A program made the translations under genes and the position numbers. 64,000 nt of DNA from Torreya grandis (Eukaryota; Streptophyta; Pinopsida; Cupressales; Taxaceae), in contig JARHVA010008414.1 in NCBI GenBank assembly GCA_037957365.1, positions 304,001-368,000 on the forward strand. Reading direction: 5' to 3'. Numbering within the stretch: position 1 is the stretch's first letter; every line of letters starts with the position of its first letter. Shown here one piece after another: positions 38,808-51,059 of the stretch. The notes beneath the pieces are model-generated. The model had not been told where the DNA came from, did not search any database, and saw only the letters and a program-made list of their open reading frames with translations.

Positions 38808-40010
38808 TATTTTATTATTTTCAAAATATTAGAGTTTTATTCCTAAATAATAAAGAGGCTAAGAAATGTAAATCAATAAATAAATATGTAAGAATTAACC
38901 TACTAATTAGTTTAAATAGATTGTATTTTTTTCTTTTCTAAATATATTAAGAAGTAAGAGATATTATAACTTAGCTTAATCCAGCTGATCTAGACTAAGA
39001 CAAGGTCTGATACTAGAGGAGAAAAACTAAGAAATAGTAAAAAATAGGTCTCTAGAATTCATTTTTTAATTGGATAAGAGAGGCAAAAATAGGAAACCCT
39101 AATATTCAACCTTGAAGTCTTATTCTGGTGTTGTTATCCTGAGGCTAAAATCTTTCTATGTTCTATTTATAATGCCTGTGTTACCCTATCACTAAAATAT
39201 TAGGGTCTAGGACCTCATGGAGCTTGTTGTGTGCATGTTTTAATCTTTAAAACCCTTAGGACATCTTGGTTCTTGAACTTGAATGCAAACATGGGAAAGA
39301 GAGAGAAGGGATTAGTGTGTAAAGGATATGTTGGATGCATTTCACACCTCATGTGTGGGCACATTTCCTACATACCAATACTCTAAAGAGGGATCAAGCT
39401 AATGTAGTTCTCCCATTGAAGGGATTGGTGTAATTTATGTATGATTAATGCAACTAGAATATCAAATTGGATGTGCTTCATCTAGCTAGGGACTAGTGTA
39501 ATGAATTGAGTATGCTTTAAATAATATTTTACGGTTATATGGAAAGAATAAGGAGTGCTTGAGTGTACTTGCTTGTATTATTGCATCTCTCTTTAAAATG
39601 AGTGTCAACCCATCTAAATGGACTTTGAATGGCCTTTTTATAGGAAAACTAATGGTTATGGGTTAAATTAATTCATGTGAAGTTGATAGGGAAAAAGATA
39701 AGGAACTAGAATAATCTGGCCATTAGAGGTAAAAGTGAAATTAGACAATAGTGCCAAAAATAGGACACCCTAGATTCAAGCACTCCTATACTATTTGGGT
39801 GTTATTTTCCTAAGTGGATGAGACCTAGTGGGATGGATATAATCTTGAAAGGGCTACCTAGGTCTAAAAGGGCTAAGTTTGAAAAGCTTTGGATGACTGG
39901 GAATCAATGAAAGGAGTAGCCTAGAAGGGTTGTGTGAGACAATAAGAGGACATATGGATTAGGTGTCTTATTCATACTGAAGTTGTATAATTTCACATTT
40001 TACATGACTA
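38808..40010 (-). repeat. Element C 3' LTR (left)
   Basis: Collinear with 44983-46151. Shared landmarks include the GACAAGGTCTGATACT block (about 39000 and 45141), CCTCATGGAGCTTGTTGTGTGC (about 39212 and 45352) and the terminal CATTTTACATGACTA. Confidence 0.9.
39633..39642 (-). promoter_or_regulatory. TATA-box-like site in element C left LTR
   Basis: The minus strand reads TATAAAAAGG. The partner LTR has TATAAAAGG at 45776-45784 in the same context (GGCC / CATTCAAAGTC). The good match and minus orientation agree with the coding strand of C. Confidence 0.6.
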
Positions 40011-40032
40011 AATTCCTACCCCCCTTTATTTT
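40011..40032 (-). other. Element C polypurine tract (probable)
   Basis: The minus strand has AAATAAAGGGGGGTAGGAATT abutting the 3' LTR. The G-rich purine run next to the LTR edge is a typical plus-strand primer site and supports the minus orientation. Confidence 0.6.
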
Positions 40033-42400
40033 AGTGATGCATGAAAGTGAAATACTAGGATAAAGGAAAATAAGAACCATACCTAGACTTACCTAAAAGG
40101 GTGAAGCTCAAAAGCTATGTGATGTTGGATGTGCATAGAGAGAGAACACTATGAATTGTGAATATATGATGAAAACATAAAGTAGATCAATTCTTACTAG
40201 ATACACTATATCTAAAATAAAAACATACAAGAGTTGAATAAGAGGAAGAGAACATAACTAATACACCTCATTGGGTATGTGAACTAGTACAAAACTTGTT
40301 ATGATTCTAGAATGTACTAGATGATGTTGAGTGTGTGTTGAATCAAGAGTAATAATGTGACTGTAGCTGAGTGATCAATTCCTTAGAAAGTGGCTCAATA
40401 ATGCAAAGGCTGACCTTTTAGCTCCATCATCACCAACTATGTGAAATTAATGAATCATGCATGTGTTAATTGATGTTTGGACTATGTGCCAATCCCTCTG
40501 AATAGGTGGATCAAGAATACAAAGGTTAGATAGACATTTAGCTCCATCCTTGCTAACTATTTGAAGTTAACAAATCATATGTGTGCTAATCAATGTTTAG
40601 ACTATGTGTCCAATCCCTCTAAATAAGTGGCTCAAGAATACAAAGGTTAGCTAGACCTTTGGCTCCATCATTACCCTATAAAGTGACGCTATGAATTAAA
40701 ATTGGTATATAATAGATGTCATATGAGATGGCTCATGGATCCCATGGATGTGTTATAAATCTAACAATATGGTATGGATAGCTTAAATAGATGCTGGAAA
40801 CTAGGCCATTCTTAGCCATTTTAAAAGATGAAGGATAGGATTGTATGAAGGCCTCTCTAAAAATAATGCAAAATTCTTATGTTAAATCCAAATTAGGAAC
40901 CCAAGTACTTAGAAAGATAAAATTTTATGAAATTTTAACTCAAATGTGATGCCAACCACCTATGGATGGAGCATGTCATGTAACTACTGAGAATGCCTAG
41001 AATAAACTAAACTCAAAAAGAAAAGAATATCAATGTGCCATGCACATTAGCCCCAATCATTAATGTCTAAAACATGGATTTTGATATGAAAATTATACCA
41101 ACTACCTAAAAATTAATAACCATCATGTCACGTATGATTATCCATTGTATCTGAGAAGATTATACTAAAACTACTAAAATTGACTAATCTAGAAGTGCAA
41201 AAACTATCCCTAAACTAAAATTTTTGCCTATTTATAGAAACCCTAAGTGTTTTTATAATTGGAAAAGAGTACCAAAATGTGGACACCCTTATTTTTGGAA
41301 TTATTGTCCAGTTTTGGCACTATTATTTGCTATGAAAATTGACTATTGATTTAAAAGTGTCACTATTTTAATACTCTAGTTTAACTGGTTTGACCTCTAG
41401 ATTTTGTACTGAGTGTTCTAAATGTTATTATTTCAACTATTAGGAGGTTTTATCTCTATGAAAAACCCCTATTTTATTCCCCTTCTTCTAAGTTTAGGAA
41501 TGATGAACCTATCATAAATGACCTTAGAAGAAAAGGAGGATTAACACACTAGTGTGAATAGATACAAGATATAGCATTAAAGTATTTGACAAGATATTTC
41601 AAGATATAGCAATTTTTGAATTCATAGATTGTTAGATCAATATGGGTATGCCTAGATATATATACCAATGTAAGAGGATGTACAAGTGTTCCTAGATAGA
41701 TATAGCCATGCGAGTGTGCTAAGCATTAAAGTATGTAAAACATGTGTAGTACAAGATTAGTTATATGCTAAAAAATACATAAGTGATAGGTACTAGTGAA
41801 ATGTTGATGTAGTAATCTATGTAATCTATAGATTAATGTACATTAGTATGATAACTTAGAGTGTGTAGTGAAGGAATGACATAACCTAGATGGTGTATTC
41901 ATTTAGAATATGCCCCTAATGGGTGTGTATATCAATGTGTATCTCAAATGTAGAAGTAGGAATGTTTCTTCAGTGGGTAGAATGAAGTAATTAAGGAGCT
42001 ATATGTCACTACACACACTCAAAGAAGATCAAGTTGATCATGGTAATGTATAAAATTGACATAAAATAGCATGAAACAATGAATGTAAGTCCTATCATGA
42101 TAGTAGTACTATAAACATGGATGATGCATATAATCAAAAAATACTTTTTTGGTGTTTTTGTCATATTTGAATGTTTTTATGTTTTTGAAGATATTTAAAC
42201 TATTTAAAATAAAACAAGATATAATATGTACAATCAATGTTATAAATAAATTATGTAAAAGTATATACATCATAATATAAAAGACTAGGCTGGTGGTGGG
42301 AAGGGATCCAAAGATGGAGCTTACTGAGGATGAAAATGGAGGAAATGATCCAAACATCATTAAATGCATCAAGATCATTATTAAAAATGTCATAATATGC
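40033..42400. other. Element C internal region without recognised coding
   Basis: This is where RT, RNase H and integrase would be expected, but no catalytic motif is visible on either strand. It contains the tandem repeat at 40376-40678. The minus-strand frame 42109-42402 is hydrophobic and unrecognised. Confidence 0.55.
40376..40678. repeat. Tandem repeat, about 2.6 copies of a 114-121 bp unit
   Basis: Units start at 40376, 40490 and 40611 with CAAT(T/C)CC(T/C)(T)... GTGG(C/A)TCAA. Each contains AAAGGTTAG(C/A)TAGAC..TT.GCTCCATC and, in the first two, AACTAT.TGAA.TTAA..AATCAT...TGTG.TAAT. The third is truncated. It lies in the 3' part of element C's internal region. Confidence 0.85.
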
Positions 42401-42879
42401 ATTAAATTCTATGTTGATGATGTCATCATGTCAAAGGCAAACTAAGGGTTGCTCTAGTGGTGAATATGTTGATTATGTTCTTGGACATTTAGCCTTACTG
42501 GTGACTTTAGTGGAAGTGGTAGAGATGGTGGTGTTGGTGGTGTTATAATCTAAATAATACCTCAATCCTATAGTTTATTCAATCTCTACTATAAGGTTAT
42601 GCATGAGTTTATATCATGACATGTAATCCTATGCAAGGTATAAAATTGGTGACCATCTTGATGTGATAATCTACTAATAGATCTATGTATTACTATAGGT
42701 AATGTGATCAATCCATAATCAAGTAATATCTATAACATAAACTATGGTTGATGTTTTGTGCTACCTGCCTAAATATAAATAAATATCTCTATATAAATAG
42801 AGGTAACCATGTGAACTATATGTGCCAAGTGAGTTACCTATGGTCCTAAATTTGGAACATGTCCTAAGAGTGTAGTGTG

Positions 42880-44360
42880 AGATGCTAAAAGAATTGTAGA
42901 ATGTGGTATGAAAACTCTATATTCATCTTTATACTCTCCTAAGATGATTGGTGTAAATCTCAATCCCCACAGATAATCATTTGTAAGTCTGTGTGTTGTA
43001 TAATCATCTAAAGAAGCCTATGAATTTGTATCAACATCATGTACATATGGTAACTCAAAATTTACCACTAGGTGTAACTATGCTATAAGAGTCTCATCAA
43101 CTATAGTAATAGAAGATGGTATTTTTACTGAAATATATTTAAATAGTGGAGTAACTATGGAATCAACTAGAATTATTGGTGATAATTTTAGTGATGGTGG
43201 ATGTGTAATTAGTATTTAACCTATGACCAATAGAGTAGCTAAAATGGTAGAAGCCATTGTAGTTGGTGAAAGAGTTAGTTCTGATGGTGTAACTATAAGT
43301 GAAGTAGTGTGGGAAGTGATAGTCTCTCTAACTTCACATGTATGTATCTGATCAAGAGAAATGCGATAAAATGGTGGTTATACTATGAGATATAGTGTCA
43401 CATCTGATGAAGTAGTTGAAGATGACTTTGTAAGTTGATAATATTTGAATGGTTGGTTGTCTATTGGACATGTGTATAAATATCCCTTATGGAGAAACTT
43501 AATACATCAATAGAGAGTAGAAGGAATAACATCCATGGTATGTATCCAAGGTCATTCAAGTAAAAGATTATATTGGAGAGGACCTGGTATGACCTAGAAC
43601 TATGTGGAGAGGGATTTTGGTCCCACCATGATATCCAAAGTAATAGTACCCAAAGTCTATCATGGTATATCATTAAAACCTTGGATGTTATTATATGTTT
43701 TTTGCATTGATTCCAAATCCATGCACATGTCCTATAAGAATGTGATATTACATAAATTTATTTCAGAACCATTATCAATGAAAAATATCTTAACTTCATT
43801 AGTTTTCACTTGTATTTGTGTGAATAGTGGAAAATTTTGATCAATAATCATCTGAGAAGGCATGTCCTCACTATCAAAATAAATTGAATCTTCTATAGTT
43901 TTTATAGTATTGACCACTTATGCAAAATAAGAAGGTTCTAAATCAAGAGGAATAAAAGTCTAAGTGAGTTCTTGATAAAGAATACCCTTGAATACATTAT
44001 TTTTTTGAAGTAGTTCTAACATGAAAATTTTAGTTGGAGTGTTTCTCAACTAGTTAACAATATCATTTGCCTTTTGTGAATCTACCTATGCTAGTTGGTT
44101 GAGCTTGGGATGGGTTGGAATATTAGGGTGATGGGTCTCTTGGCTAGGTGGAGGAGGCATAAATACACATCTAGTAATAGCTATAACCATGTTATCTACT
44201 ATCTGTATAGGATTTGTAGTTGTTACAAGAGGAGAGCAAAGATAGTCAATGGTTTGAGGAGGTGGAGGAACAAAAGGTGTTAATTGGGCTCTCTGGTGAT
44301 GGGTAGTGACCTAGGGAAGAGTAATATGGACCATAAAACATGACTTGGTGTGGGGGATAG
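42880..44360 (-). pseudogene. Element C gag end and protease (Tat-type), decayed
   Basis: The minus strand begins with a proline-rich stretch (44290-44100: PFVPPPPQTIDYLCSPLVTT, then FMPPPPSQETHHPN). It continues with TPTKIFMLELLQKNNVFKGI and YFDSEDMPSQMIIDQNFPLF, then KIFFIDNGSEINLCNITFL at about 43735-43800, the retropepsin site in the D-N-G-S form used by Tat elements. A frame change near 43730 leads to GTITLDIMVGPKSLST and PGPLQYNLLLExPWIHTMDV, matching the YNLLLGRPWIH motif, then IPSTLYxCIKFLHKGYLYT. Protease identity is strong; the downstream 42.9-43.4 kb (LGEYKDEY-like) is a weaker extension. Confidence 0.8.
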
Positions 44361-44959
44361 GCTCTAAGGGAGGTGATGCAAGAGATGGATTAATATTCTT
44401 AAGAACAAATTGCTTAACATCATCCCATATAATGATAAATAAACATGAAATGTAGAGAATGAAACTTTGTACTAACATTGATAGACTTCATCATTCATGT
44501 ACATGATAGGACCCACTATGGTTTCTTTGTTATTTACAATAAATTTAAGAAGAATTTGGAAATAGTTTAGCATCATTTTTGCAATCTGGCTATAAATGTA
44601 AGGTGATACCTCAAGAAGCAAAAAGGAGCTAGTACATGCAACTAGGATTTAAAAAAGATTTTTTTTGAAATTAATATAATAATTTGAAAAATTTGCTATG
44701 AATTTATAGAATTTAGATTGAAAAATTTAGGTAAAATCTAAAAATATTTCTAAAATTAGCAATGTATTTTTCCTAGTGGTTTGAAATTATTTGTATGCAA
44801 ATAGGACCTAGTTGTGCAAACTAAGGTTTGAGTGAATTTATTAAAATATTTTAATTAATATATAGTTTTATAATTTTTAAATTTAAGAAAAATTAGGAAA
44901 ATATTGCACAAAATTAGAAATAATTAGCCCTAGGGTTTTTAGGGTTTTATTCAAAAATT
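44361..44959. other. Element C leader region, no coding seen
   Basis: This lies between the gag/protease remnant and the PBS. It is too short for a complete gag gene and shows no gag core motif, so C appears to lack most of gag as well as RT and integrase. Confidence 0.5.
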
Positions 44960-44983
44960 TGAAGTAAGTCAGGTTCACCAAAT
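44960..44983 (-). other. Element C primer-binding site (probable)
   Basis: The minus strand reads TTGGTGAACCTGACTTACTT adjacent to the 5' LTR. The TGG start and location fit a PBS. It shares TTGGTGA with D's PBS and then diverges. The tRNA is not identified. Confidence 0.45.
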
Positions 44984-46151
44984 ATTTTATTATTTTTAAA
45001 ATACTAGATTTTAAAAATAACCTACTATAAATAAATATGCAATAATTAAACTACTATAAATAGATTGTATTTTTTCTTTTTCTAAATATAGTCAGAAGTG
45101 AGAGAGATTAGAACTTATCTTATTATGGATGATTTAGAATAAGACAAGGTCTGATACTGGAGGAACAAGATTGAGAAATAGTCAAAAATAGGTCTCTAGA
45201 CTTAGTTTATTGATTGGATAGGAGGACAAAAGGACACCCTATTGTCTGATGTTGTAGTATTATTATGGCATTGTTGTCCTAAGGCTAAAATATTTATGGT
45301 TTATATTCAAAATGCCTATGTTACCTTGTCACTAAAATTTTAGGGTTTGGGACCTCATGGAGCTTGTTGTGTGCCTCTTTTAATCTTCAAAACCCTTAGG
45401 ACCTCCTAGTGCTTGACATTTAATGCAAAGTTTGGAAAGAGAGAGAATAGGTTAGTGTGTAAAGGATATGATAGATGAAATTCACACCCCATGTGTGGGC
45501 ACACTGCCTACATACCAATACTCTGAAGAGGGATCAAGCTAATGTGGTTCTCTCATTGAAGTGCTTGGTGAAATTTTTTTATGAACAATGTAATTAGAAT
45601 GTGAAATTAGATGTGCTTTAGCTAGCTAGGGATTGGTACAATAACTTGAGTATGTTTTACATAATATTAGAAGGCTATATATAGAGAATAGGGATGAGTT
45701 CTTGAGTTTACTTGCTTGTAGTATTGTGTCTCTCTTGAAAATGAGTGTCAAACCCTCTAAATAGACTTTGAATGGCCTTTTATACGGAAACTAATGATCA
45801 TAGGTTAAATGAATTCATGTGAGGCCAATAGGTAAAAGTATAAGGAAGCAAAAGAATCTAATTGTTGGAGGCAAAAGTGAACTTGGACAACAATGCCAAA
45901 AATAGGACACCTTGGGTTCTAACACTCCTATCATATTTTGGCACTACTATCCTCAGGTGATGAGACCTAAGGGATGGATCTAGGCCTAAAAGGGATGCCT
46001 AGGTCTAAAAGGGCTAAGTCTAAAAAGCTTTGGATGACTAGGAATCAGTGAAAGAATTAGCCTAGAATGGTTGTGTGAGCCAACAAGAAGACCTATGAAT
46101 TAGGTGTCTTAAACATACTAAAGTTGTACAATTTTGCATTTTACATGACTA
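44983..46151 (-). repeat. Element C 5' LTR (right)
   Basis: Partner of 38808-40010. The TATA-like word on the minus strand is at 45776-45784. It ends with CATTTTACATGACTA, after which coding of element B resumes on the + strand. Confidence 0.9.
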
Positions 46152-46850
46152 TAAAGTCATTACTAAAATAGAGGATTTACTTGAAGAAGCTGACCAATGG
46201 AAACATTTATACCAAGATTTTTTGAAATAAATTGAGGTATTCAAAAACAATAATGTCATTTTGGAGATCCCAAAGCAAGATAATGTGGGACTGGATTCGG
46301 TAGAATAGATGCCATTCTTCATAGAGTATGAAGATGAAGCAAGTGTAATAGATCAATAATTTCCATATGACACCTTATAAAGGTTGGAAGTAGCTGATCA
46401 AACTAATTAAAATGGTAAGGTTGTAAATGAATCTCATTTCCTTTTAGTTGATTATGATGAAAAGGCCTTTCAAGATGAGCTAGATCCTAATGAAGACATC
46501 AATCGAAGCATACTAGTTGAGCCATAATCCAACCATAGAAGGTGAATGATAAAAATCATGATGAATCTCTAAATGAATTAGAGATATCATTCCTAATACA
46601 AGAAAGAAGAATTTGGGAAGAATATGATTGAATCTTGGATCCATATCTTCAATTTATGTGCTTGAGAATGGAGGTAGGAAACCAAGATACATCATACAAA
46701 AGACACAAGCATACAAGTGATCCTATCCATAAGAAGAGTCTATTGAATGGAATAAATCATGCTTCAAGGTTATCTATTAGGCTAAATAACTTTTTATTTT
46801 GTCCTAGAGGTAGTTCTTTATGGAGTTAGTGTAGAGCTTAGTTTAGTTTC
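46152..46850 (+). pseudogene. Element B second coding block, unrecognised
   Basis: The + strand reads ITKIEDLLEEADQWKHLYQD followed by FLK, stop and IEVFKNNNVILE, a probable coiled coil. Then come acidic stretches (FFIEYEDEASVIDQ; LLVDYDEKAFQDELDPNEDI) and the open frame 46635-46829 ending SIRLNNFLFCPRGSSLW. I do not recognise a catalytic domain. It follows gag once C is removed and ends about 1 kb before B's right LTR. The end resembles the end of the E coding block (YLRGFYFDLGW near 63190) in layout more than in sequence. It could be a gag extension or a separate ORF. Confidence 0.5.
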
Positions 46851-47840
46851 TTTCCTTCCTGTCCATTGTTTGTAAGTAGTGTTTGTAAATATTTATTTAC
46901 TTGTCATTTATTTATTTGGTGTGTTTGATTTTTACTTGATTATAAATAAGTCATTTTGGATAGCCCTCAGCTCAAAGTTCACCTAATTTCTAAAGAAATT
47001 CATAGTTTAGAAATATAGGTATGGCTTCTCAACATTGGTTGATCATGGATTGTTTGAATGTGAGATTGATGTTATAGTTTGGAGAAACTAGCAAAGAATA
47101 ATGGATAGGTTATTTATTCTTCAATATTTTAAGCCTTTTTATAATATAATCTTGATTCTAAGAAGGATTACACATGTTAGATGAAAGATTGGATTATCGA
47201 AACATAGTCATGTTTGTACTTAATAAACATTATTTCCTAGGACAAAGTTTACAACCCAAGATGATTTTCTGAAGACCAAACACTTGAACAAATCTAAAAA
47301 CCTGACTAACATGGTTCTTAAAATTTGATAAAGAGTAAAAAATGATTTGAAAAATATAAAAATAAGAGCCTTGTTGTCAACTATAAGAGATTTCTAAGCA
47401 TAGGTGATTCTAGTAATCTCTATCAAGGATATGGACACCTAGCTTGAAGTGGAACAAGGACTTGAGTGGAGCCAAAGGTATCTCTATTAGGGCTATGGAT
47501 GCCTAGTTGGTAGTAGATTAATGCCCAAGCCTTCCCTATATAAATCATGGTTTTTAATGAACATAAAAATATGCTATAAGTCAGTGTTAATGGTTGAAGT
47601 CATGAAAACTATAAGTTGTTCCCTAAATCCCATGGTAAATAGTAAGTGGAATCAAAGCACACATACATAATGGATAATTTTTCATGTTTGCACCTATTTA
47701 TGCATATGTAAGGCTTGTTTTAATCATGAATTGATCTTAACTATGGTATTTGATCATGTGGAATAAGTAGCCTAGTTATTAGTCTAAACCAGAGTCTCTA
47801 AATTCTAGAATATTACTATATTTCTTTACAAGTCACCATT
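46851..47840. other. Element B 3' internal region, no coding seen
   Basis: Noncoding as far as I can read. Immediately before the right LTR the minus strand reads AATGGTGACTTG (47829-47840), which looks like a PBS and would imply the opposite orientation for B. No purine tract is present here on the + strand. Confidence 0.5.
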
Positions 47841-50439
47841 TTTTGAGTTCAACATACCCCCATTCTTGAAAATGGGGACCCTTGTTTCATATTGTACAAA
47901 TTTGTGATTTAAATTTAAAATTAATCTAATCAAAGTACAATTAGAGTGTTTTTCACATTATATTTGTTTGAAGATCATCCATACCATGGTTGGTTTGGAA
48001 TATTTACACATGATTCTAGTTTCATCTTATCTAAATTTTCTAACATTAGATTTTTATGCTTCAAGTTACAGGTTTAACAGAGTCTCTTTTGGATAAAAAT
48101 TGTGTAGGGTTTTGTAATTTAATAATGAATTGAACCTTTGGTTAATATTATTATCCCTTAATTTTATAATTGAATCTATGTCTAAATCATGTAAAAACCT
48201 TAGTCTAAAATGCTTTTAGCGTAGGTCTTTTAAAATAAGATTCAAATTTGTGTGGGTCATTTTTTATTTGAATATATGTGGGAAGCACTTTATTATAGAC
48301 TTAATTTAGAACTCTAGACCAAGTCCAAGTCATATTTATTAATACAAATCAGACCTTTGGATAAAATATCTATGCTAAGTCGTTTATGTCTGATAGTTCA
48401 CAAGACTAATTAAGGAGGAGCTCTTTATTATATTTTAGACTTAAACTAAAGTTTTATCCTAAGTCTCAATTGTATTTATTAATATAACTAAAAACCATTA
48501 GGCTAAAGTTTATTCTAAGCTCTTTATAGTCTTTGAAAGGCTTATGTATATTATTTTATACCTACAAAAATGTAAAAACCCAAAGGTGATATATGGTGAG
48601 ATCATGGGAGCTTCAAAGAAGATCAACAAACTCTGGGTAAGGATCTAAAGCTAATAAGTCAAGCATTTGATCTATGGTGCAGTTAACTCAAACACCAAAG
48701 ATCTAATGGAGAAAAAAGGGTTGAAAGGTCAAAATGATCTAAGAGAACCATGAGAGTGAAAAATGTCACCATCTCAATAGGAATCTTGAAGATCCAATGG
48801 AGGGTGTAAGCTCAAAATTCAAAATCCATGAGATAAATGAGGTTTCACCAAGTGGCATGATCTTAGATCTCAATGAAAATATCCTATAGAGCATGTTTGC
48901 TTATGTGGTCAAGATTTGATGGACCAAATCAACTTTGGAGAGGATGATATAATCACACAAAGTGAGGGTTGACAATTCAAAGAAGCTCAGATTAAGTGAG
49001 AAGCTTCCACATGGCATGTTGGTGCCTGAGTGATGAAAAGAGATTATAAAACCCATGGATCTTCCAAGTGGCATGCTCACATTCAATCATATATAAATAA
49101 ATTGATTATACATATTTAATCTAAGTTTAAGATAGCACAAAGTAAGGACACATGTCCAAATGCAATAGTGTTCACATTTTTTTAATCAAATGGATAACCC
49201 AGCATGGGCATTGCCACATTAACATGACACATTGGATTCTTGAACTAGTGAAGATCTATAATGTGAACACATGTCTTAGACTTTATCTAGTTATCAAATA
49301 TTAAAATTAATATCCAATAATAGAATAAGAGAAGGCTATAGTTACAAAGGCATCTCAAAGGTTAAGTAGGTTGACATGGTATATTATTTTGAGTTAAAGA
49401 CCATATAAATACTTTTAAAGGAATATTATGTTCCATAAAGTAATGAACAAAATATAATGCATATTCATGTTAGGTTAGTTAGAGTTAAATAGGGTGATGA
49501 GTTCTATTAGCATTGGTAAAGAGATACATATCTATGACGCTTGCCTAGTTGCATGTTGAGAAGGAATGACTAACATATCTCATGAATTGTCTATATAAAT
49601 GAGGTATTTCCAATTATAAATGGAGGGAGGGAGTTTTTGGAGACAATAAACTATTTTTAACTTTTTAGAAAATTAATCTAAGCAAGGAGTTCTACAAAAA
49701 AAATCAACATTTTCTTGTTTGAATTACTATCATGGTTTCTCTCTATTTTTTTGATCTTGTCTTCAAATTTGAATGGTTCTTGTGAATTCTAGATGTGTAT
49801 CTTTAAATGTAGAGTGGATAATTTGTGATAATTCTAGATTAGTTTAAATTTCTTAGGTTTAATTCACTTTATTTGCTCTTCTTGCATCTGGGTTAATGTT
49901 ATTTGCTTGCAGGAGTATAATTCTTAAAGTAAATCTTGTTCTTATTTGCATCCTTTCATACTTTCCTTAGATGTTTGCCTAATGTGTGGTAGGATTTGAG
50001 CTTATGATACTTCATGTTTCACATTGGTTAAATGATGTTCTTATTAAAATAGAGCTCTATCATAATGTTTGAAACAAAGATCAACAACACTTCTCTTTTT
50101 TTCCCTACCCTTCTTTTTGCTCTTTTTTATCAATTCACCTTAGAATAGCTTCATTTTGAATATTCATCATGGTTTATATTTAGACTTATTTTTTAGCACA
50201 ATTTACTTCAAATATCATATATCATCTTCAAAATCAAAGATGAACTATTGATCCAGGGTGGCTACCAACCACCAACTAATATAAATTTTTGAAACAATCA
50301 ACCTATTCTACCTCTATTCCATCAAGGATAATAGGATTATCACAACTAGAAAATCATTCAATGGATTATGTGGATCCAAAAATGACAAGTGTTTTTTAAA
50401 CACTATATAAACCTATTAATACATCTAGGTGCATCAACA
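47841..50439 (+). repeat. Element B 3' LTR (right)
   Basis: Partner of 34231-36837. It begins TTTTGAGTTCAACATACC and ends GGTGCATCAACA. The TATA-like word is at 49592-49600. Confidence 0.93.
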
Positions 50440-51020
50440 CCTTGTAGATTTTCTACAAAATCATTAGAGAATATTAAAAAAATAGATATTTTTGGAATGA
50501 TATTTTTATTACAAGTGTTGTTTCTTGCATTTGTACAACATATATTTTGTAATTATTACTCAATTATTTCTTCAATAGTAAGGCTGATAATAGCTTGTGT
50601 ACTTTAGATTTTATCAAACCTTGAATAATTACTAGTTTTACCATAGCATCACAATATTTTACCACTTTATTATAATAGTCTAGATTGGATTTATGTTGTT
50701 GACACTAATACATACCTAGAATGATGTTAAAATAACTGAGAGGATATAAAAATAGATTAACGTGGGTCTCAAAATTGCTTAAATATAATCTTACATGTTT
50801 AAGACACTTAGAAACTAACACCCTTTTACTTGAACCAAACTCAACATCACAACCATATTTTAATGTCATATGATTTAGTTTACAACTGTTTACTATCTTA
50901 TGATTAAAAAATTTATTAGTTACACCTAAATAAAATAAAATAAAAATAGAATTATCATTTAATTTACCTCTAAATTCTATAGGGGATACTTGAAAATCTA
51001 TGTTTCTATTATCCATTGTT
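50440..51020 (-). pseudogene. Element A protease and protease-RT linker
   Basis: The open frame 50705-51016 (minus) reads VSPIEFRGKLNDNSIFILFY and LGVTNKFFNHKIVN, the retropepsin region where the catalytic D(L/S)GA has Tyr in place of Asp. It continues YGCDVEFGSSKRVLVSKCLK and ends LYPLSYFNIILGMY, the L.DYD.ILGMDWL flap end. It then runs WLDKHKSNLDYYNKVVKYCD (usual W L...H...D...K.V.+). The linker near 50440-50500 ends FVENLQG, after which B is inserted; PDLPPKRE resumes at 34230. The loss of the catalytic Asp makes it inactive. Confidence 0.88.
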
Positions 51021-51059
51021 GTATACAGCCTATGGTTAGCTAATTAACCTATTTTTAGC

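Larger units (their letters stand above)
38808..46151 (-). mobile_element. Element C: Tat-like non-autonomous LTR element in element B
   Basis: LTRs at 38808-40010 and 44983-46151 (about 1.2 kb each, diverged) enclose about 5 kb. On the minus strand a PBS-like site (44960-44983), a proline-rich gag end plus protease (42.9-44.4 kb), and a PPT-like purine block (minus strand of 40011-40032) appear in the right order. No RT, RNase H or integrase motif was found in 40.0-42.4 kb. It sits inside B, splitting B's gag-side coding (left) from a second coding block (right). The LTR ends read TA...TA rather than TG...CA, so the boundaries are good to a few bases only, and the target duplication is uncertain (AGGTC left; AAGTC two bases away on the right). 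Confidence 0.78.
34231..50439 (+). mobile_element. Element B: gag-bearing LTR element in A's pol, host of C
   Basis: LTRs 34231-36837 (2,607 bp) and 47841-50439 (2,599 bp) have TGTTGA...TCAACA ends, the right copy starting TTTTGA by mutation. It interrupts A's pol between the protease-RT linker and RT. After removing element C the internal part is only about 3.65 kb and shows gag-like coding on the + strand but no protease, RT or integrase. B is therefore probably non-autonomous (or internally deleted) and mobilised by a relative. Target-site duplication is not evident (TCAGG left, CCTTG right). Orientation rests on gag and TATA placement; terminal priming signals are weak and partly contradictory. 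Confidence 0.82.

Noticed and set aside
43461..43673. Minus-strand open frame beginning MIYHDRLWVLLLWISW as a gene
   Set aside because: It is an out-of-frame shadow; the neighbouring frame carries the Tat protease end (YNLLL..PWIH).
44095..44283. Plus-strand frame of 62 codons
   Set aside because: It is the antisense of the proline-rich gag-end sequence of element C.
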